From: Lysobacteraceae bacterium
GTDB lineage: Bacteria > Pseudomonadota > Gammaproteobacteria > Xanthomonadales > Xanthomonadaceae
Direction: 5' to 3'
Length of the DNA stretch: 8,468 nucleotides
Assembly: GCA_028293685.1 (NCBI GenBank)
Contig: JAQGOI010000362.1
Coordinates: 1 to 8,468 of the forward strand
Under the pieces are notes generated by a model. It made no database searches. It was not told the origin of the DNA and worked only from the letters and a program-made list of their open reading frames with translations. Numbering within the stretch: position 1 is the stretch's first letter; each line of letters begins with the position of its first letter. The translations under genes and the position numbers were made by a program. This document shows, one piece after another, positions 1 to 6,435 of the stretch.

Positions 1-545
1 GTGTCGTCGTGGTGCTGTCGTCCGATGACAGCTTGTGGCCGGGCTGGTCGGATGTCGGTGGCAAGCCAGTGGTCATCTGTCGTGGCGGAGAGACGCGAGC
101 CGAATCGGTGCTGGCCGGCCTGGAGGCGCTGCCGGAGAGCGTGCGCGCCGATGACTTCGTGCTGGTCCATGACGCCGCCCGTCCGAATCTCGCGCTGGAT
201 GATCTGGACCAGTTGCTCGAACGCGGCCGCAACGATCCAGTGGGCGCGGTGCTCGCCGCACCGGTGCGCGACACGTTGAAGCGTGCCGGCAGCGACGGCG
301 GGATCGACCGCACCGAACCGCGCGAACAACTGTGGCGCGCACTGACGCCGCAATTGTTCCGCCGCCTGCAATTGACACGGGGCCTGGAAGCTGCGCGCGA
401 CGCCGGTGAGGCAATCACCGATGAGTCGATGGCGATGGAACGCCAGGGCCTGCGCCCGCTGCTGGTGGAAGGCCGGGACGACAATTTCAAGATCACCACC
501 GGCGCCGACTTCGCCCGTTTTGCCTACATCGTGGCGCAACGATGA
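1..545 (+). CDS. ispD: 2-C-methyl-D-erythritol 4-phosphate cytidylyltransferase, 5' end cut by window
   Basis: Cytoplasmic MEP-pathway enzyme that joins MEP and CTP to give CDP-methylerythritol. The frame is open from base 3, and about 180 residues are visible against a usual 225-235. The missing N-terminal part would hold the Gly-rich CTP-binding loop. Visible family landmarks are [13 protein letters not shown], then VLVHDAARP with the DAARP codons at 171-185, then [21 protein letters not shown] and, near the end, [12 protein letters not shown]. These match the E. coli residues known to contact substrate (Asp and Arg of DAARP, Thr of RDT, the late Lys). The TGA stop (543-545) overlaps the ispF start as ATGA, so translation is probably coupled. 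The gene is truncated only by the window edge; no internal frameshift is seen. Identification is very secure. Confidence 0.96.
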   Translation, partial: VVVVLSSDDSLWPGWSDVGGKPVVICRGGETRAESVLAGLEALPESVRADDFVLVHDAARPNLALDDLDQLLERGRNDPVGAVLAAPVRDTLKRAGSDGGIDRTEPREQLWRALTPQLFRRLQLTRGLEAARDAGEAITDESMAMERQGLRPLLVEGRDDNFKITTGADFARFAYIVAQR

Positions 546-1024
546 CCGACGTCCGCATCGGGCATGGATTCGACGTCCATGCTTTTGGCGATGGCGATCA
601 CATCATGCTCGGTGGTGTTCGCATCGAGTTCGGGCGCGGTGTCCTCGCCCATAGCGATGGCGATGTCGTCATCCACGCGTTGTGCGATGCACTGCTGGGC
701 GCGCTGGCGCTCGGCGACATCGGCCGCCATTTTCCGCCGTCCGATCCGCAATGGAAAAACGCGGACAGCCGCGCATTCCTGCGGCATTGCAACGGCCTGT
801 TGCGGGCTCGCGGCTGGAAGCTTGGCAATGCAGATATCACCGTGGTCTGCGAGCAGCCACGGATCGGGCCGCATGTCGACACCATGCGTGCCGCGCTCGC
901 GTCGGCGCTTGATGTCGCCACCGATGTGATCAGCGTCAAGGCGACGACGACCGAGCGGCTGGGATTCACTGGGCGCGGTGAGGGCATCGCGGCCCATGCC
1001 GTGTGCCTGGTCGTGCGCGAATGA
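542..1024 (+). CDS. ispF: 2-C-methyl-D-erythritol 2,4-cyclodiphosphate synthase
   Basis: MEP-pathway enzyme that cyclises CDP-methylerythritol 2-phosphate to MEcPP with release of CMP, normally as a homotrimer in the cytoplasm. The product is 160 aa, the usual family length. It opens with [11 protein letters not shown], which supplies metal ligands D11 and H13. [20 protein letters not shown] follows, with the third ligand H45. The signature [21 protein letters not shown] closes the protein. All catalytic landmarks are intact. The ATG at 542 overlaps the ispD stop and the TGA at 1022-1024 overlaps the truD ATG, so the gene sits in the middle of a coupled three-gene run. IspD and IspF are separate proteins here, not the fused IspDF of some bacteria. 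Confidence 0.98.
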   Translation: MTDVRIGHGFDVHAFGDGDHIMLGGVRIEFGRGVLAHSDGDVVIHALCDALLGALALGDIGRHFPPSDPQWKNADSRAFLRHCNGLLRARGWKLGNADITVVCEQPRIGPHVDTMRAALASALDVATDVISVKATTTERLGFTGRGEGIAAHAVCLVVRE

Positions 1025-2067
1025 GCAGCGCTCCGCCGCGTGCGCACGGCGATGCCGTGTTGTCGGCGCGGATGCGAGCTTCTCCGGACGATTTCCGGGT
1101 CGAGGAAGTCGACTCGTTCCCTGCAACCGGCAGCGGCGAACACCTGCTGCTCACCATCGAGAAACGCCAGGCCAACACCGCGCACGTTGCTGCGAAGCTC
1201 GCGCAGTGGGCCGGTATCCCGGCGATGGGGGTGAGCTACGCGGGGCTGAAGGATCGGCACGCGGTCACACGCCAGCGCTTCAGCGTGCATCTTCCCAAGC
1301 GTGTCGCGCCCGACCTTGCCTTGCTTGAATCGCCTGAAATCCGGATTGTCCAAAGCGAGTGGCATTCCAGGAAGCTTCCGCGCGGCGCGCTTGCCGGCAA
1401 CCGGTTCGAGATCATGCTGCGGGATGTCGAAGGCGACGCGGATCAGGTCGAGATGCGGCTTCGGACGATCCGCGAACACGGCGTTCCCAACTATTTCGGC
1501 GAGCAACGGTTTGGTCGCTTCGGTGACAACGTCGCCAACGCGCTGAAGATGTTCGCTGGTCGACGGGTGGGTCGCGACCAGCGCACGTTGCTGCTGTCGG
1601 CCGCGCGTTCGGAGCTGTTCAACCGCGTGTTGTCCGCGCGGGTGTCGGCGGGCAACTGGAATCGCGGGTTGCCTGGCGAAGTCTGGATGCTCGACGGCAG
1701 TCGCAGCGTCTTCGGCCCCGAAGCCTGGAGCGAGGAGCTGGCGGCACGCCTGGCGTCATTCGACATCCATCCGACGGCCCCGCTCTGGGGGCGCGGGAGC
1801 CTGCGCACCTGCGACGATGCGCTGGCGCTCGAAGCGTCGGTCCTGGGCGAGCCTGCTGCGTTGGAGTTGTGCGCCGGGCTGGAGGCCGCCGGCCTGACCC
1901 AGGAACGGCGGGCCACGCGCATGTGGGTTCCGGACCTGCAGTGGCAGCTCGACGGCAGCAGCCTCAGGCTGTCGTTTTCGCTGCCTCCCGGCGCGTACGC
2001 GACCACGCTTCTGGCCGAGTTGGGGGCGGTATCCGACCGTCTGTCGGAAAGCGTCGATCGGCACTAG
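1021..2067 (+). CDS. truD: tRNA pseudouridine(13) synthase TruD
   Basis: Converts U13 of tRNA-Glu to pseudouridine. The product is 348 aa, the normal length for bacterial TruD. The N-terminal part carries [10 protein letters not shown] (residues 21-30) and the active-site segment [15 protein letters not shown], with the catalytic Asp at D78. The family motif [14 protein letters not shown] follows near residue 160, then the TruD insertion domain. The C terminus has [18 protein letters not shown], typical of the family. I chose ATG 1021 because it overlaps the ispF stop as ATGA and places D78 close to E. coli D80; an in-frame GTG at 1003 would add six residues inside ispF. The stop is TAG at 2065-2067. 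Placement after ispD-ispF is conserved in gammaproteobacteria. Confidence 0.97.
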   Translation: MSSAPPRAHGDAVLSARMRASPDDFRVEEVDSFPATGSGEHLLLTIEKRQANTAHVAAKLAQWAGIPAMGVSYAGLKDRHAVTRQRFSVHLPKRVAPDLALLESPEIRIVQSEWHSRKLPRGALAGNRFEIMLRDVEGDADQVEMRLRTIREHGVPNYFGEQRFGRFGDNVANALKMFAGRRVGRDQRTLLLSAARSELFNRVLSARVSAGNWNRGLPGEVWMLDGSRSVFGPEAWSEELAARLASFDIHPTAPLWGRGSLRTCDDALALEASVLGEPAALELCAGLEAAGLTQERRATRMWVPDLQWQLDGSSLRLSFSLPPGAYATTLLAELGAVSDRLSESVDRH

Positions 2068-2075
2068 CCCAACCA

Positions 2076-2089
2076 ATACGCCGGCGTAT
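2076..2089. promoter_or_regulatory. Perfect 14-bp palindrome upstream of the lipoprotein gene, possible operator
   Basis: The half site ATACGCC is followed directly by its exact reverse complement GGCGTAT. The palindrome lies 9 nt after the truD stop, and its right edge overlaps a TATAAG hexamer (2087-2092) that could be a -10 box. A symmetric site overlapping a -10 is the geometry of a repressor operator. As RNA it could form only a 5-bp stem with a CCGG loop, so it is a weak terminator candidate. The symmetry is seen directly; the role is inference. Confidence 0.4.
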
Positions 2090-2092
2090 AAG
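2087..2092 (+). promoter_or_regulatory. Possible -10 box for the small lipoprotein gene
   Basis: TATAAG matches the sigma-70 -10 consensus at five of six positions. No good -35 hexamer lies 16-18 nt upstream, so activation or another sigma factor would be needed if it is used. A transcript starting near 2099 would begin almost exactly at the hairpin at 2101-2120. Weak evidence on its own. Confidence 0.25.
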
Positions 2093-2100
2093 CGTTTTAT

Positions 2101-2120
2101 GACAGTCGAATGCGACTGTC
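2101..2120 (+). other. Perfect 8-bp hairpin with 4-nt loop in the lipoprotein leader
   Basis: GACAGTCG, loop AATG, then CGACTGTC form an exact stem. No T-run follows (the next bases are TGGAAC), so it does not look like an intrinsic terminator. It ends about 15 nt before the AAGGAG ribosome binding site. It could be a 5' stabilising hairpin of the lipoprotein mRNA, a processing site between truD and the lipoprotein gene, or a DNA binding site. Its presence is certain; its function is not. Confidence 0.55.
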
Positions 2121-2135
2121 TGGAACAGCTTTAAG

Positions 2136-2141
2136 AAGGAG
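2136..2141 (+). promoter_or_regulatory. Strong ribosome binding site that fixes the lipoprotein start
   Basis: AAGGAG lies 6 nt before the ATG at 2148. The in-frame GTG at 2145 would be only 3 nt away, too close, so ATG 2148 is preferred. This is the best Shine-Dalgarno sequence in the window and argues that the short ORF is translated. Confidence 0.75.
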
Positions 2142-2147
2142 AGCGTG

Positions 2148-2357
2148 ATGAAACTGTCGATCGTCATGGGCCTGGTGGCCCTTTCAGTGATCGCGATGGG
2201 TGGTTGCTCGACGATGCAGGACAAGTCGGCGACGGTGAGGGGATACGACGTCGATGACGCGGCTTACGTCGATCGCGTCGACAACCTGGCAAGAGCGCGG
2301 GGCGTAGCCGTGCACTGGGTCAATCCTCCACAGAGACATGTCGCGGGCGGCATCTGA
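2148..2357 (+). CDS. Small hypothetical lipoprotein, 69 aa
   Basis: I do not recognise a named family. The product starts MKLS, followed by a hydrophobic stretch (residues 4-17) and a lipobox-like MGGC with the acceptor Cys at residue 20 and Ser at +2. This suggests lipidation and, by the Lol +2 rule, delivery to the outer membrane. The mature part would be only about 50 residues: a polar charged segment rich in Asp, then RARGVAVHWVNPP and a short tail ending GGI. No domain, repeat or catalytic motif is visible. It has a strong AAGGAG site and its own leader with two inverted repeats, so it may be expressed independently of truD. It ends 19 nt before the convergent Smr gene. The Met at -3 of the lipobox is less usual than Leu. 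That it is a real gene is well supported; its function is unknown. Confidence 0.8.
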   Translation: MKLSIVMGLVALSVIAMGGCSTMQDKSATVRGYDVDDAAYVDRVDNLARARGVAVHWVNPPQRHVAGGI

Positions 2358-2365
2358 TCGTCGCT

Positions 2366-2390
2366 CGCAACACCGGTCACCGTCGTTGCG
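2366..2390. terminator. Hairpin between convergent lipoprotein and Smr genes
   Basis: CGCAAC (2366-2371) pairs with GTTGCG (2385-2390), and an inner CGG/CCG pair lies around a 3-nt loop. It spans the 19-nt gap and the last codons of the minus-strand gene. No clear U-tract follows on either strand, so a bidirectional terminator is plausible but weak. Confidence 0.35.
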
Positions 2391-2943
2391 CCAGCAACAC
2401 CAGCACAGCGCCGTGCCCGCCTTGCGCGGGCGGCGCAGAGTGAAAGGCCAGCACGTCCGCGCGTTGGCGCAGTAAGCGGTCGACCAGGTTTTTCATGACG
2501 GGTACGCCGCTTTCCGAGTGCAGGCCCTTGCCGTGGACGATGCGGACACAGCCCAGTCCAGCCTGCCTGGATTGAGTCATGAACCCACGTAACAGGGCTT
2601 CGGCCTGCGACGCATCGCAATGATGCAGATCCAGTTCGTCCTGCGCGGCGTACTGTCCGCGACGCAGGCGCTGCAGCACCCGCGGCGGAAGATGATCCCG
2701 ACGAAACGACAGGCCGTCGCCTGACTCCAGGGCATCGGCAGTCAACGCCTGTCGAAACGTGTGCAGCGCTTCGATGTCGTCGCGCCGGGCCATCCGCGGC
2801 AATGCGCGTGGCTTCGGCTTTTCGGGCGGCATGCTCCTGGCGGGCAGTTCGCGCACGGGTCCGATGGCCGAACGAAACAACGCGGCATCGTCCCCATCGA
2901 TTGCCTGGTCGGTTTCCGGCGGCGGCTTGCGGCTCGCGGTCAT
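2377..2943 (-). CDS. Smr (MutS2-type) domain protein, probable nuclease
   Basis: A 188-aa protein with a polar, Pro-rich N-terminal half and a C-terminal Smr domain, the layout of E. coli SmrA (YdaL) and SmrB (YfcN), which are of similar length. The stretch LQRLRRGQYAAQDELDLH (residues 90-107) leads into the domain. DLH at 105-107 and HGKG at 137-140 are the two signature motifs, and AFHSAPPAQGGHGAVLVLL (166-184) is the typical end. In the family DLH and HGxG form the nuclease centre, and SmrB cleaves mRNA at collided ribosomes. Whether this protein acts like SmrA or SmrB cannot be decided by eye, so no symbol is given. The residue after DLH is His, not the common Gly. The gene is inserted antisense between truD and surE, which are adjacent in E. 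coli. No strong ribosome binding site is seen before the ATG at 2943. Confidence 0.92.
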   Translation of the reverse strand: MTASRKPPPETDQAIDGDDAALFRSAIGPVRELPARSMPPEKPKPRALPRMARRDDIEALHTFRQALTADALESGDGLSFRRDHLPPRVLQRLRRGQYAAQDELDLHHCDASQAEALLRGFMTQSRQAGLGCVRIVHGKGLHSESGVPVMKNLVDRLLRQRADVLAFHSAPPAQGGHGAVLVLLAQRR

Positions 2944-3037
2944 GAGCCAAGCCTAGCGTGCCGGATGCCATGCGCGAAGGCCCGGCGCAGCCATCCGCTA
3001 TCATGGGCTGCCATCGCTTTGGACACTGCAAGCCTTC
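2944..3037. promoter_or_regulatory. Divergent Smr/surE promoter region with TATCAT box
   Basis: This 94-nt gap must serve at least surE, since no plus-strand gene lies just upstream. TATCAT at 2999-3004 matches five of six bases of the -10 consensus and sits 33 nt before the surE ATG. It is flanked by a 6-bp inverted repeat, GCAGCC (2987-2992) and GGCTGC (3006-3011). No good -35 was found. The same TATCATG string occurs before rlmE. The promoter call is inference from position and the -10 match. Confidence 0.4.
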
Positions 3038-3817
3038 ATGCGCGTACTGGTCAGCAACGATGACGGCGTGGACGCGCCCGGCATCCGCATTCTCGCCGAT
3101 GGCTTGCGCAAGGCCGGGCACAAGGTGCTGATCGTCGCCCCCGACCGTGATCGCTCGGGCGCCAGCAATTCGCTCACACTCGACATGCCGGTGCGCGTGA
3201 TCCAGCACGACGCCGAAACATGGCGCGTCTATGGCACGCCAACGGACTGCGTGCATGTCGCCATCACGGGGATGCTCGATGTCGAACCCGACCTGGTGGT
3301 TTCGGGCATCAACAACACGGCCAACCTGGGTGACGACGTCATCTATTCAGGTACCGTCGCCGCCGCCATGGAAGGACGCTTCCTCGGCTTGCCGGCGCTC
3401 GCGTTGTCGCTGGCCAGCAGCGACCACCAGGGGCGCCACTACGAAACGGCTGCACGCGCCGCCGTGGAAATCATCGCGCGGCTGGCCGTCGACCCACTGC
3501 CCGCCGATACCATCCTCAACGTCAATGTCCCCGATGTTGCGTGGGAAGACATCAAGGGTTTCGAAGTCACGCGCCTTGGCAACCGTCATCGTGCCGAACC
3601 GTGCGTCGCCCAGGCAGATCCGCGCGGTCGCACCTGGTGGTGGATCGGAGCGGCGGGCGCCGCGCAGGACGCCGGGCCCGGAACGGACTTCAATGCCTTG
3701 CGGGCCGGCCAGATTTCGATCACTCCGATCCATGTCGACCTGACGCGCTTCCAGGCGCTCGAACAGGTCGCCAGTTGGGTCGGCGGCCTCGCCGCGTCGC
3801 TGGAAATCCCCCAATGA
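3038..3817 (+). CDS. surE: 5'/3'-nucleotidase SurE
   Basis: Metal-dependent phosphatase acting on nucleoside 5'- and 3'-monophosphates and short polyphosphates; in E. coli it is linked to stationary-phase survival. The product is 259 aa, the usual length. It begins [16 protein letters not shown] with the metal-binding D8 and D9. [14 protein letters not shown] follows with S40, and [27 protein letters not shown] contains the fourth metal ligand, N92. The C-terminal half has [10 protein letters not shown] and the late ITPIHVDLT segment typical of the family. ATG 3038 is the only sensible start because the conserved strand begins at residue 2. The TGA stop overlaps the pcm ATG as ATGA, so SurE and Pcm are probably translationally coupled, as their conserved pairing in Proteobacteria suggests. 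Confidence 0.97.
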   Translation: MRVLVSNDDGVDAPGIRILADGLRKAGHKVLIVAPDRDRSGASNSLTLDMPVRVIQHDAETWRVYGTPTDCVHVAITGMLDVEPDLVVSGINNTANLGDDVIYSGTVAAAMEGRFLGLPALALSLASSDHQGRHYETAARAAVEIIARLAVDPLPADTILNVNVPDVAWEDIKGFEVTRLGNRHRAEPCVAQADPRGRTWWWIGAAGAAQDAGPGTDFNALRAGQISITPIHVDLTRFQALEQVASWVGGLAASLEIPQ

Positions 3818-4512
3818 CGGCTCGCATGCGATTGCAGCCCGAGGCCATCGGGCTGGGCATGACATCGCAACGCGTTCGCGATCGGCTGATCGACCGGCTG
3901 CGCACGGGCGGCATCGTCGATGAGCGCGTGCTCAACGCCATCCGCACCGTGCCCCGTCACCTGTTTGTCGACGAGGCACTGGCCACGCGAGCGTACGAGG
4001 ACACGGCGTTGCCGATCGGTCATGGCCAGACGATTTCGCAACCCTGGGTCGTGGCGAAGATGACCGAGGCGCTGTTCCAAGGCGAGCAACCGATGCCATC
4101 GCCTCCGCACAAGGTGCTGGAAGTGGGTACAGGGTCCGGATACCAGGGCGCGATCCTGGCGGCGCTGGGCATGGAGGTCTACACCGTCGAACGCATCGGG
4201 GAGTTGCTGCGCACGGCGCGCAAGCGTTTTCGCACGCTGGGCTTCAACGTCCGCAGCAAGCATGACGATGGTCGTATCGGCTGGCCGGAACACGCGCCGT
4301 TCGACGCCATCCTCGTGACGGCCGCTGCACCGGCGCTGGTCGACGCCTTGAGTTCGCAGCTTGCTTGCGGCGGAGTGCTGGTGGCGCCGGTGGGCGGCAG
4401 TACGGCGCAGTCCCTGATGCGGCTGCACAAGGACGCTGCCGGCGTCATCACGCAGACGACGCTGGCGCCAGTAGTCTTCGTGCCGCTGTTGTCGGGCATG
4501 ATCGATCGATGA
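3814..4512 (+). CDS. pcm: Protein-L-isoaspartate O-methyltransferase
   Basis: Uses S-adenosylmethionine to methylate L-isoaspartyl residues of damaged proteins and so starts their repair. The product is 232 aa, slightly longer than E. coli Pcm (208). [19 protein letters not shown] (residues 69-87) carries the conserved active-site Ser of the family. The SAM-binding motif I is [11 protein letters not shown] (101-111), followed by the VYTVERI strand and by [11 protein letters not shown]. The start at 3814 overlaps the surE stop; Met5 and Met16 are weaker alternatives. A 28-nt gap separates it from the next gene. An ATCGATCGAT run lies at its very end (4501-4510), with no evident role. Identification is secure. 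Confidence 0.95.
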   Translation: MTARMRLQPEAIGLGMTSQRVRDRLIDRLRTGGIVDERVLNAIRTVPRHLFVDEALATRAYEDTALPIGHGQTISQPWVVAKMTEALFQGEQPMPSPPHKVLEVGTGSGYQGAILAALGMEVYTVERIGELLRTARKRFRTLGFNVRSKHDDGRIGWPEHAPFDAILVTAAAPALVDALSSQLACGGVLVAPVGGSTAQSLMRLHKDAAGVITQTTLAPVVFVPLLSGMIDR

Positions 4513-4540
4513 AAGCAAACACATCCGCCAGGGCGTGCGC

Positions 4541-5155
4541 ATGAAATTGTTCGGCCCGATGTACGAGCGCGCGCTGATCTGGGCCCGCAACCCGCGCGCG
4601 CCGTTGATGCTGTTCCTGCTCAGCTTCGGCGAGGCCGTCATCATTCCCCTGCCACCGGAAGTGATGCTGGCTCCGATGAGCCTGTCGCAGCCAAAGCGCA
4701 GCTTCTGGTTTGCCGGATACAGCCTCGTCGGATCGTTGCTCGGGGCCATCGTCGGATACGCGCTCGGCCATTACGCATTTGCGCTGGTCAAGCCGGCGCT
4801 CGAATCGCTGGGCTGGATGGACCGCATCGATGCACAGGTCGGTTATCTGCGTGACATCGCCGCGCAGTCTCCCTGGAAAACATTCTGGGTTCTGGTGCTG
4901 GCGGGATTCACACCGATCCCGCTGAAATTCTTCACGTGGGCCTCGGGCATCGTCGGCATTCCACTCATTCCGTTCCTGGCGAGCATGGCGGTGGGGCGTG
5001 GCAAACGCGTGTTCCTGGTCGCCGCCGCCATCCGCATCGGGGGCGAACGTGCCGAGGCGGCACTCCGGCGCTATATCGAACCCGTCGGCTGGGGAGTGAT
5101 GGCGGTACTGGCGGCCGTTATCGGCTATCTGATCTGGAAGTCGCACGCGACATGA
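4541..5155 (+). CDS. YqaA/DedA-family (SNARE-associated) inner-membrane protein
   Basis: A 204-aa integral membrane protein with several hydrophobic stretches, roughly residues 22-47, 57-83, 114-150 and 183-200. The family landmarks are SFGEAVIIPLPPEVML (28-43), corresponding to the DedA E...PxPxE loop, and LAGFTPIPLKFFTWASGIVG (120-139), corresponding to the second re-entrant loop, which has Lys where classical DedA proteins have Arg. DedA/VTT relatives are implicated in lipid-carrier flipping and proton-dependent membrane homeostasis; the substrate of this branch is not known to me. It is longer than E. coli YqaA (142 aa). I chose ATG 4541, with CAGGG about 7 nt upstream, over the in-frame GTG at 4535, which has no room for a ribosome binding site. 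Its TGA overlaps the start of the nlpD-like gene, so it belongs to the surE-pcm transcript. Confidence 0.88.
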   Translation: MKLFGPMYERALIWARNPRAPLMLFLLSFGEAVIIPLPPEVMLAPMSLSQPKRSFWFAGYSLVGSLLGAIVGYALGHYAFALVKPALESLGWMDRIDAQVGYLRDIAAQSPWKTFWVLVLAGFTPIPLKFFTWASGIVGIPLIPFLASMAVGRGKRVFLVAAAIRIGGERAEAALRRYIEPVGWGVMAVLAAVIGYLIWKSHAT

Positions 5156-5961
5156 CGGCTGCGAATACGCATGGCCGAATCTGCGGGCGCCTGGCAGCGA
5201 TAGCCGTCGCGGTGCTGATGGCAGGCTGCGCGAGCACCCAGGTGGTGCGTGGTCCCTATGGCCGCCCGGCCGTCGCGGGGCCTGTGCGCGTTTCCGCACC
5301 AAAATACGGTGCGACGGCCAGCGTGCATCAGGGCGACACCCTGTACCGCATCGCGACCGACAACGGCATCAGCGCGCTCGACCTGGCCATGTGGAATTCC
5401 GTGCCGCCGCCGTACACGATCCACCCCGGTCAGCGTCTGCGCCTGTATCCCTCGGCGCCTTCGAGGCAATCGCGTCCCGCGGTCATGGGCAGCACACCAG
5501 GTCCTGCGCCGACGCACGGGCAACGCTCCGTCGTCATCCAGCCGCCAGCGGTTGTGTCGCCAGTCGAGCAGGCGCCAGCCGCCAGCGGTTTGCGGTGGGT
5601 GTGGCCGGCTGACGGTACGTTGGCTGGCCGTTTTGTTGCGGGCGAACCTACGCAGCAAGGCATCGATGTTTCCGGGCAGGCTGGCCAACCCGTGCGCGCG
5701 GCCGCCGACGGCGTTGTCGTCTACTCCGGCTCGGGGCTGGTCGGATATGGCGAACTGGTGATCGTCAAGCACAACGACAGCTGGCTGTCGGCGTACGGCC
5801 ACAATCGCGCACGACTGGTCAACGAAGGCCAGCGCGTGACCGCCGGACAACAGATCGCCGAAATGGGGCACAGCGGCGCGTCGCGCGATGAGCTCCATTT
5901 CGAGATCCGCTTCAACGGCAAACCGGTCGATCCGCTGCAGTATCTGCCGCGCCACGATTAG
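5152..5961 (+). CDS. nlpD: NlpD-like LysM/LytM lipoprotein, probable amidase activator
   Basis: A 269-aa envelope lipoprotein. The signal peptide (about residues 9-25) ends in LMAGC with the acceptor Cys at 26 and Ala at +2, predicting the outer membrane. A LysM peptidoglycan-binding domain covers about 56-100 (HQGDTLYRIATDNGIS to HPGQRLRLYP). A Pro/Val/Gln-rich linker of about 45 residues follows, then a LytM/M23 domain (about 149-265). Two zinc-site positions are changed: the first His of HxxxD is Q168 while D172 is kept, and the first His of HxH is E247 while H249 is kept. H217 is also kept. E. coli NlpD has a similarly degenerate site and activates the amidase AmiC during cell separation, so the same role is inferred here. 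The ATG overlaps the upstream stop as ATGA. No rpoS follows it, unlike in E. coli. Confidence 0.9.
   Translation: MTAANTHGRICGRLAAIAVAVLMAGCASTQVVRGPYGRPAVAGPVRVSAPKYGATASVHQGDTLYRIATDNGISALDLAMWNSVPPPYTIHPGQRLRLYPSAPSRQSRPAVMGSTPGPAPTHGQRSVVIQPPAVVSPVEQAPAASGLRWVWPADGTLAGRFVAGEPTQQGIDVSGQAGQPVRAAADGVVVYSGSGLVGYGELVIVKHNDSWLSAYGHNRARLVNEGQRVTAGQQIAEMGHSGASRDELHFEIRFNGKPVDPLQYLPRHD
5538..5590 (+). repeat. 16-bp direct repeat in the nlpD linker, copies in different frames
   Basis: CCAGCCGCCAGCGGTT occurs at 5538-5553 and again at 5575-5590, an offset of 37 nt. Because 37 is not a multiple of 3, the copies are read in different frames: the first gives QPPAV, the second PAASG. Both lie in the flexible linker between LysM and LytM. 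The exact repeat is seen directly; a past duplication is inference. Confidence 0.6.
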
Positions 5962-5979
5962 CGCCACGTCGCGGCAGAT
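5942..5979 (+). terminator. 9-bp inverted repeat at the end of nlpD
   Basis: ATCTGCCGC (5942-5950) pairs exactly with GCGGCAGAT (5971-5979) across a 20-nt loop that contains the nlpD stop. On the plus strand only TTTC follows, a poor U-tract. It lies between convergent genes, where a terminator for the surE-pcm-yqaA-nlpD unit is expected. The long loop and short T-run keep confidence moderate. Confidence 0.4.
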
Positions 5980-5996
5980 TTCAACGCGTCGAGCGA

Positions 5997-6368
5997 TTAC
6001 CCGATGACGAAACCCGCCACCACGCGCCGACCTTCCCCGGCGAGCACACTGTAAGTGCGCGCGGCAGCGGCGTTGGTCATGACTTCGATCCCCAGGTGCC
6101 GGCTCAGGCAGGCCGCCATGACCGCGGGCGACGGAAATACCTGCGTCGTTCCCGTGCCAAGCAGCACCAGCTCGGGCTCCAGTGCCAGCAGCGGCTCCAG
6201 ATGCGACGGCAGCATCCGGGCGGCATCGGTCACCGGCCAATTCTCCACCAGCGTGTCCGGGGCAATGACAAAGCTGTCTCGGATGATCCGGTCGTTGACC
6301 AGGGCGTGGTCGCCTTCGGCGCCGCGCAAGTACCAGGTGTAGTCGGGCCGCTCGAGATTGAGTTGCAT
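5997..6368 (-). CDS. Mth938-like domain protein (DUF498 family)
   Basis: A 123-aa protein of the Mth938/DUF498 family, whose mitochondrial relative NDUFAF3 is a complex I assembly factor. The bacterial function is unknown to me. Visible family features are the opening MQLNLERPDYTWYLRGAE, a central strand DSFVIAPDTLVENWPV (residues 31-46) and the core ELVLLGTGTTQVFP (66-79), followed by helix and strand elements (GIEVMTNAAAARTYSVLAGEGRRVVAG). No catalytic motif, signal peptide or membrane segment is seen. It converges on nlpD with a 35-nt gap, and lies 67 nt downstream of yhbY on the same strand, so the two could share a transcript. The start at 6368 fits the family start; no clear ribosome binding site precedes it. 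Confidence 0.88.
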   Translation of the reverse strand: MQLNLERPDYTWYLRGAEGDHALVNDRIIRDSFVIAPDTLVENWPVTDAARMLPSHLEPLLALEPELVLLGTGTTQVFPSPAVMAACLSRHLGIEVMTNAAAARTYSVLAGEGRRVVAGFVIG

Positions 6369-6435
6369 ACGGGAATGCTAGCGCGGCGTTGAGAACGTTG
6401 TGTCGGCGTTCCGGCCCCAGGCCCGCAATCTGCCG

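Noticed and set aside
1003..1020. Upstream GTG start for truD
   Set aside because: It would place six extra residues inside ispF. The ATG at 1021 overlaps the ispF stop in the same way as the other junctions and matches the family length.
598..1506. Long minus-strand open frame (about 300 codons) across ispF and truD
   Set aside because: Both plus-strand genes there are intact conserved enzymes. The antisense product is Arg/Pro/Ala-rich with no motif, typical of spurious frames in GC-rich DNA.
2101..2120. Reading the 8-bp hairpin as an intrinsic terminator of truD
   Set aside because: No T-run follows the stem (next bases TGGAAC) and a strong ribosome binding site lies just downstream.
2264..3256. 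330-codon minus-strand open frame overlapping the Smr gene and surE
   Set aside because: The Smr domain with DLH and HGKG is in a different minus-strand frame, and surE is real on the plus strand; this frame has no motif.
3586..4749. 387-codon minus-strand open frame over surE, pcm and the YqaA-family gene
   Set aside because: It runs antisense to three well-identified genes, has no recognisable domain and has a composition rich in Arg and His, as expected for a shadow frame.
5125..6240. 371-codon minus-strand open frame over nlpD
   Set aside because: It is antisense to a LysM/LytM gene with clear motifs and overlaps the real minus-strand Mth938-like gene in another frame; no domain is visible.
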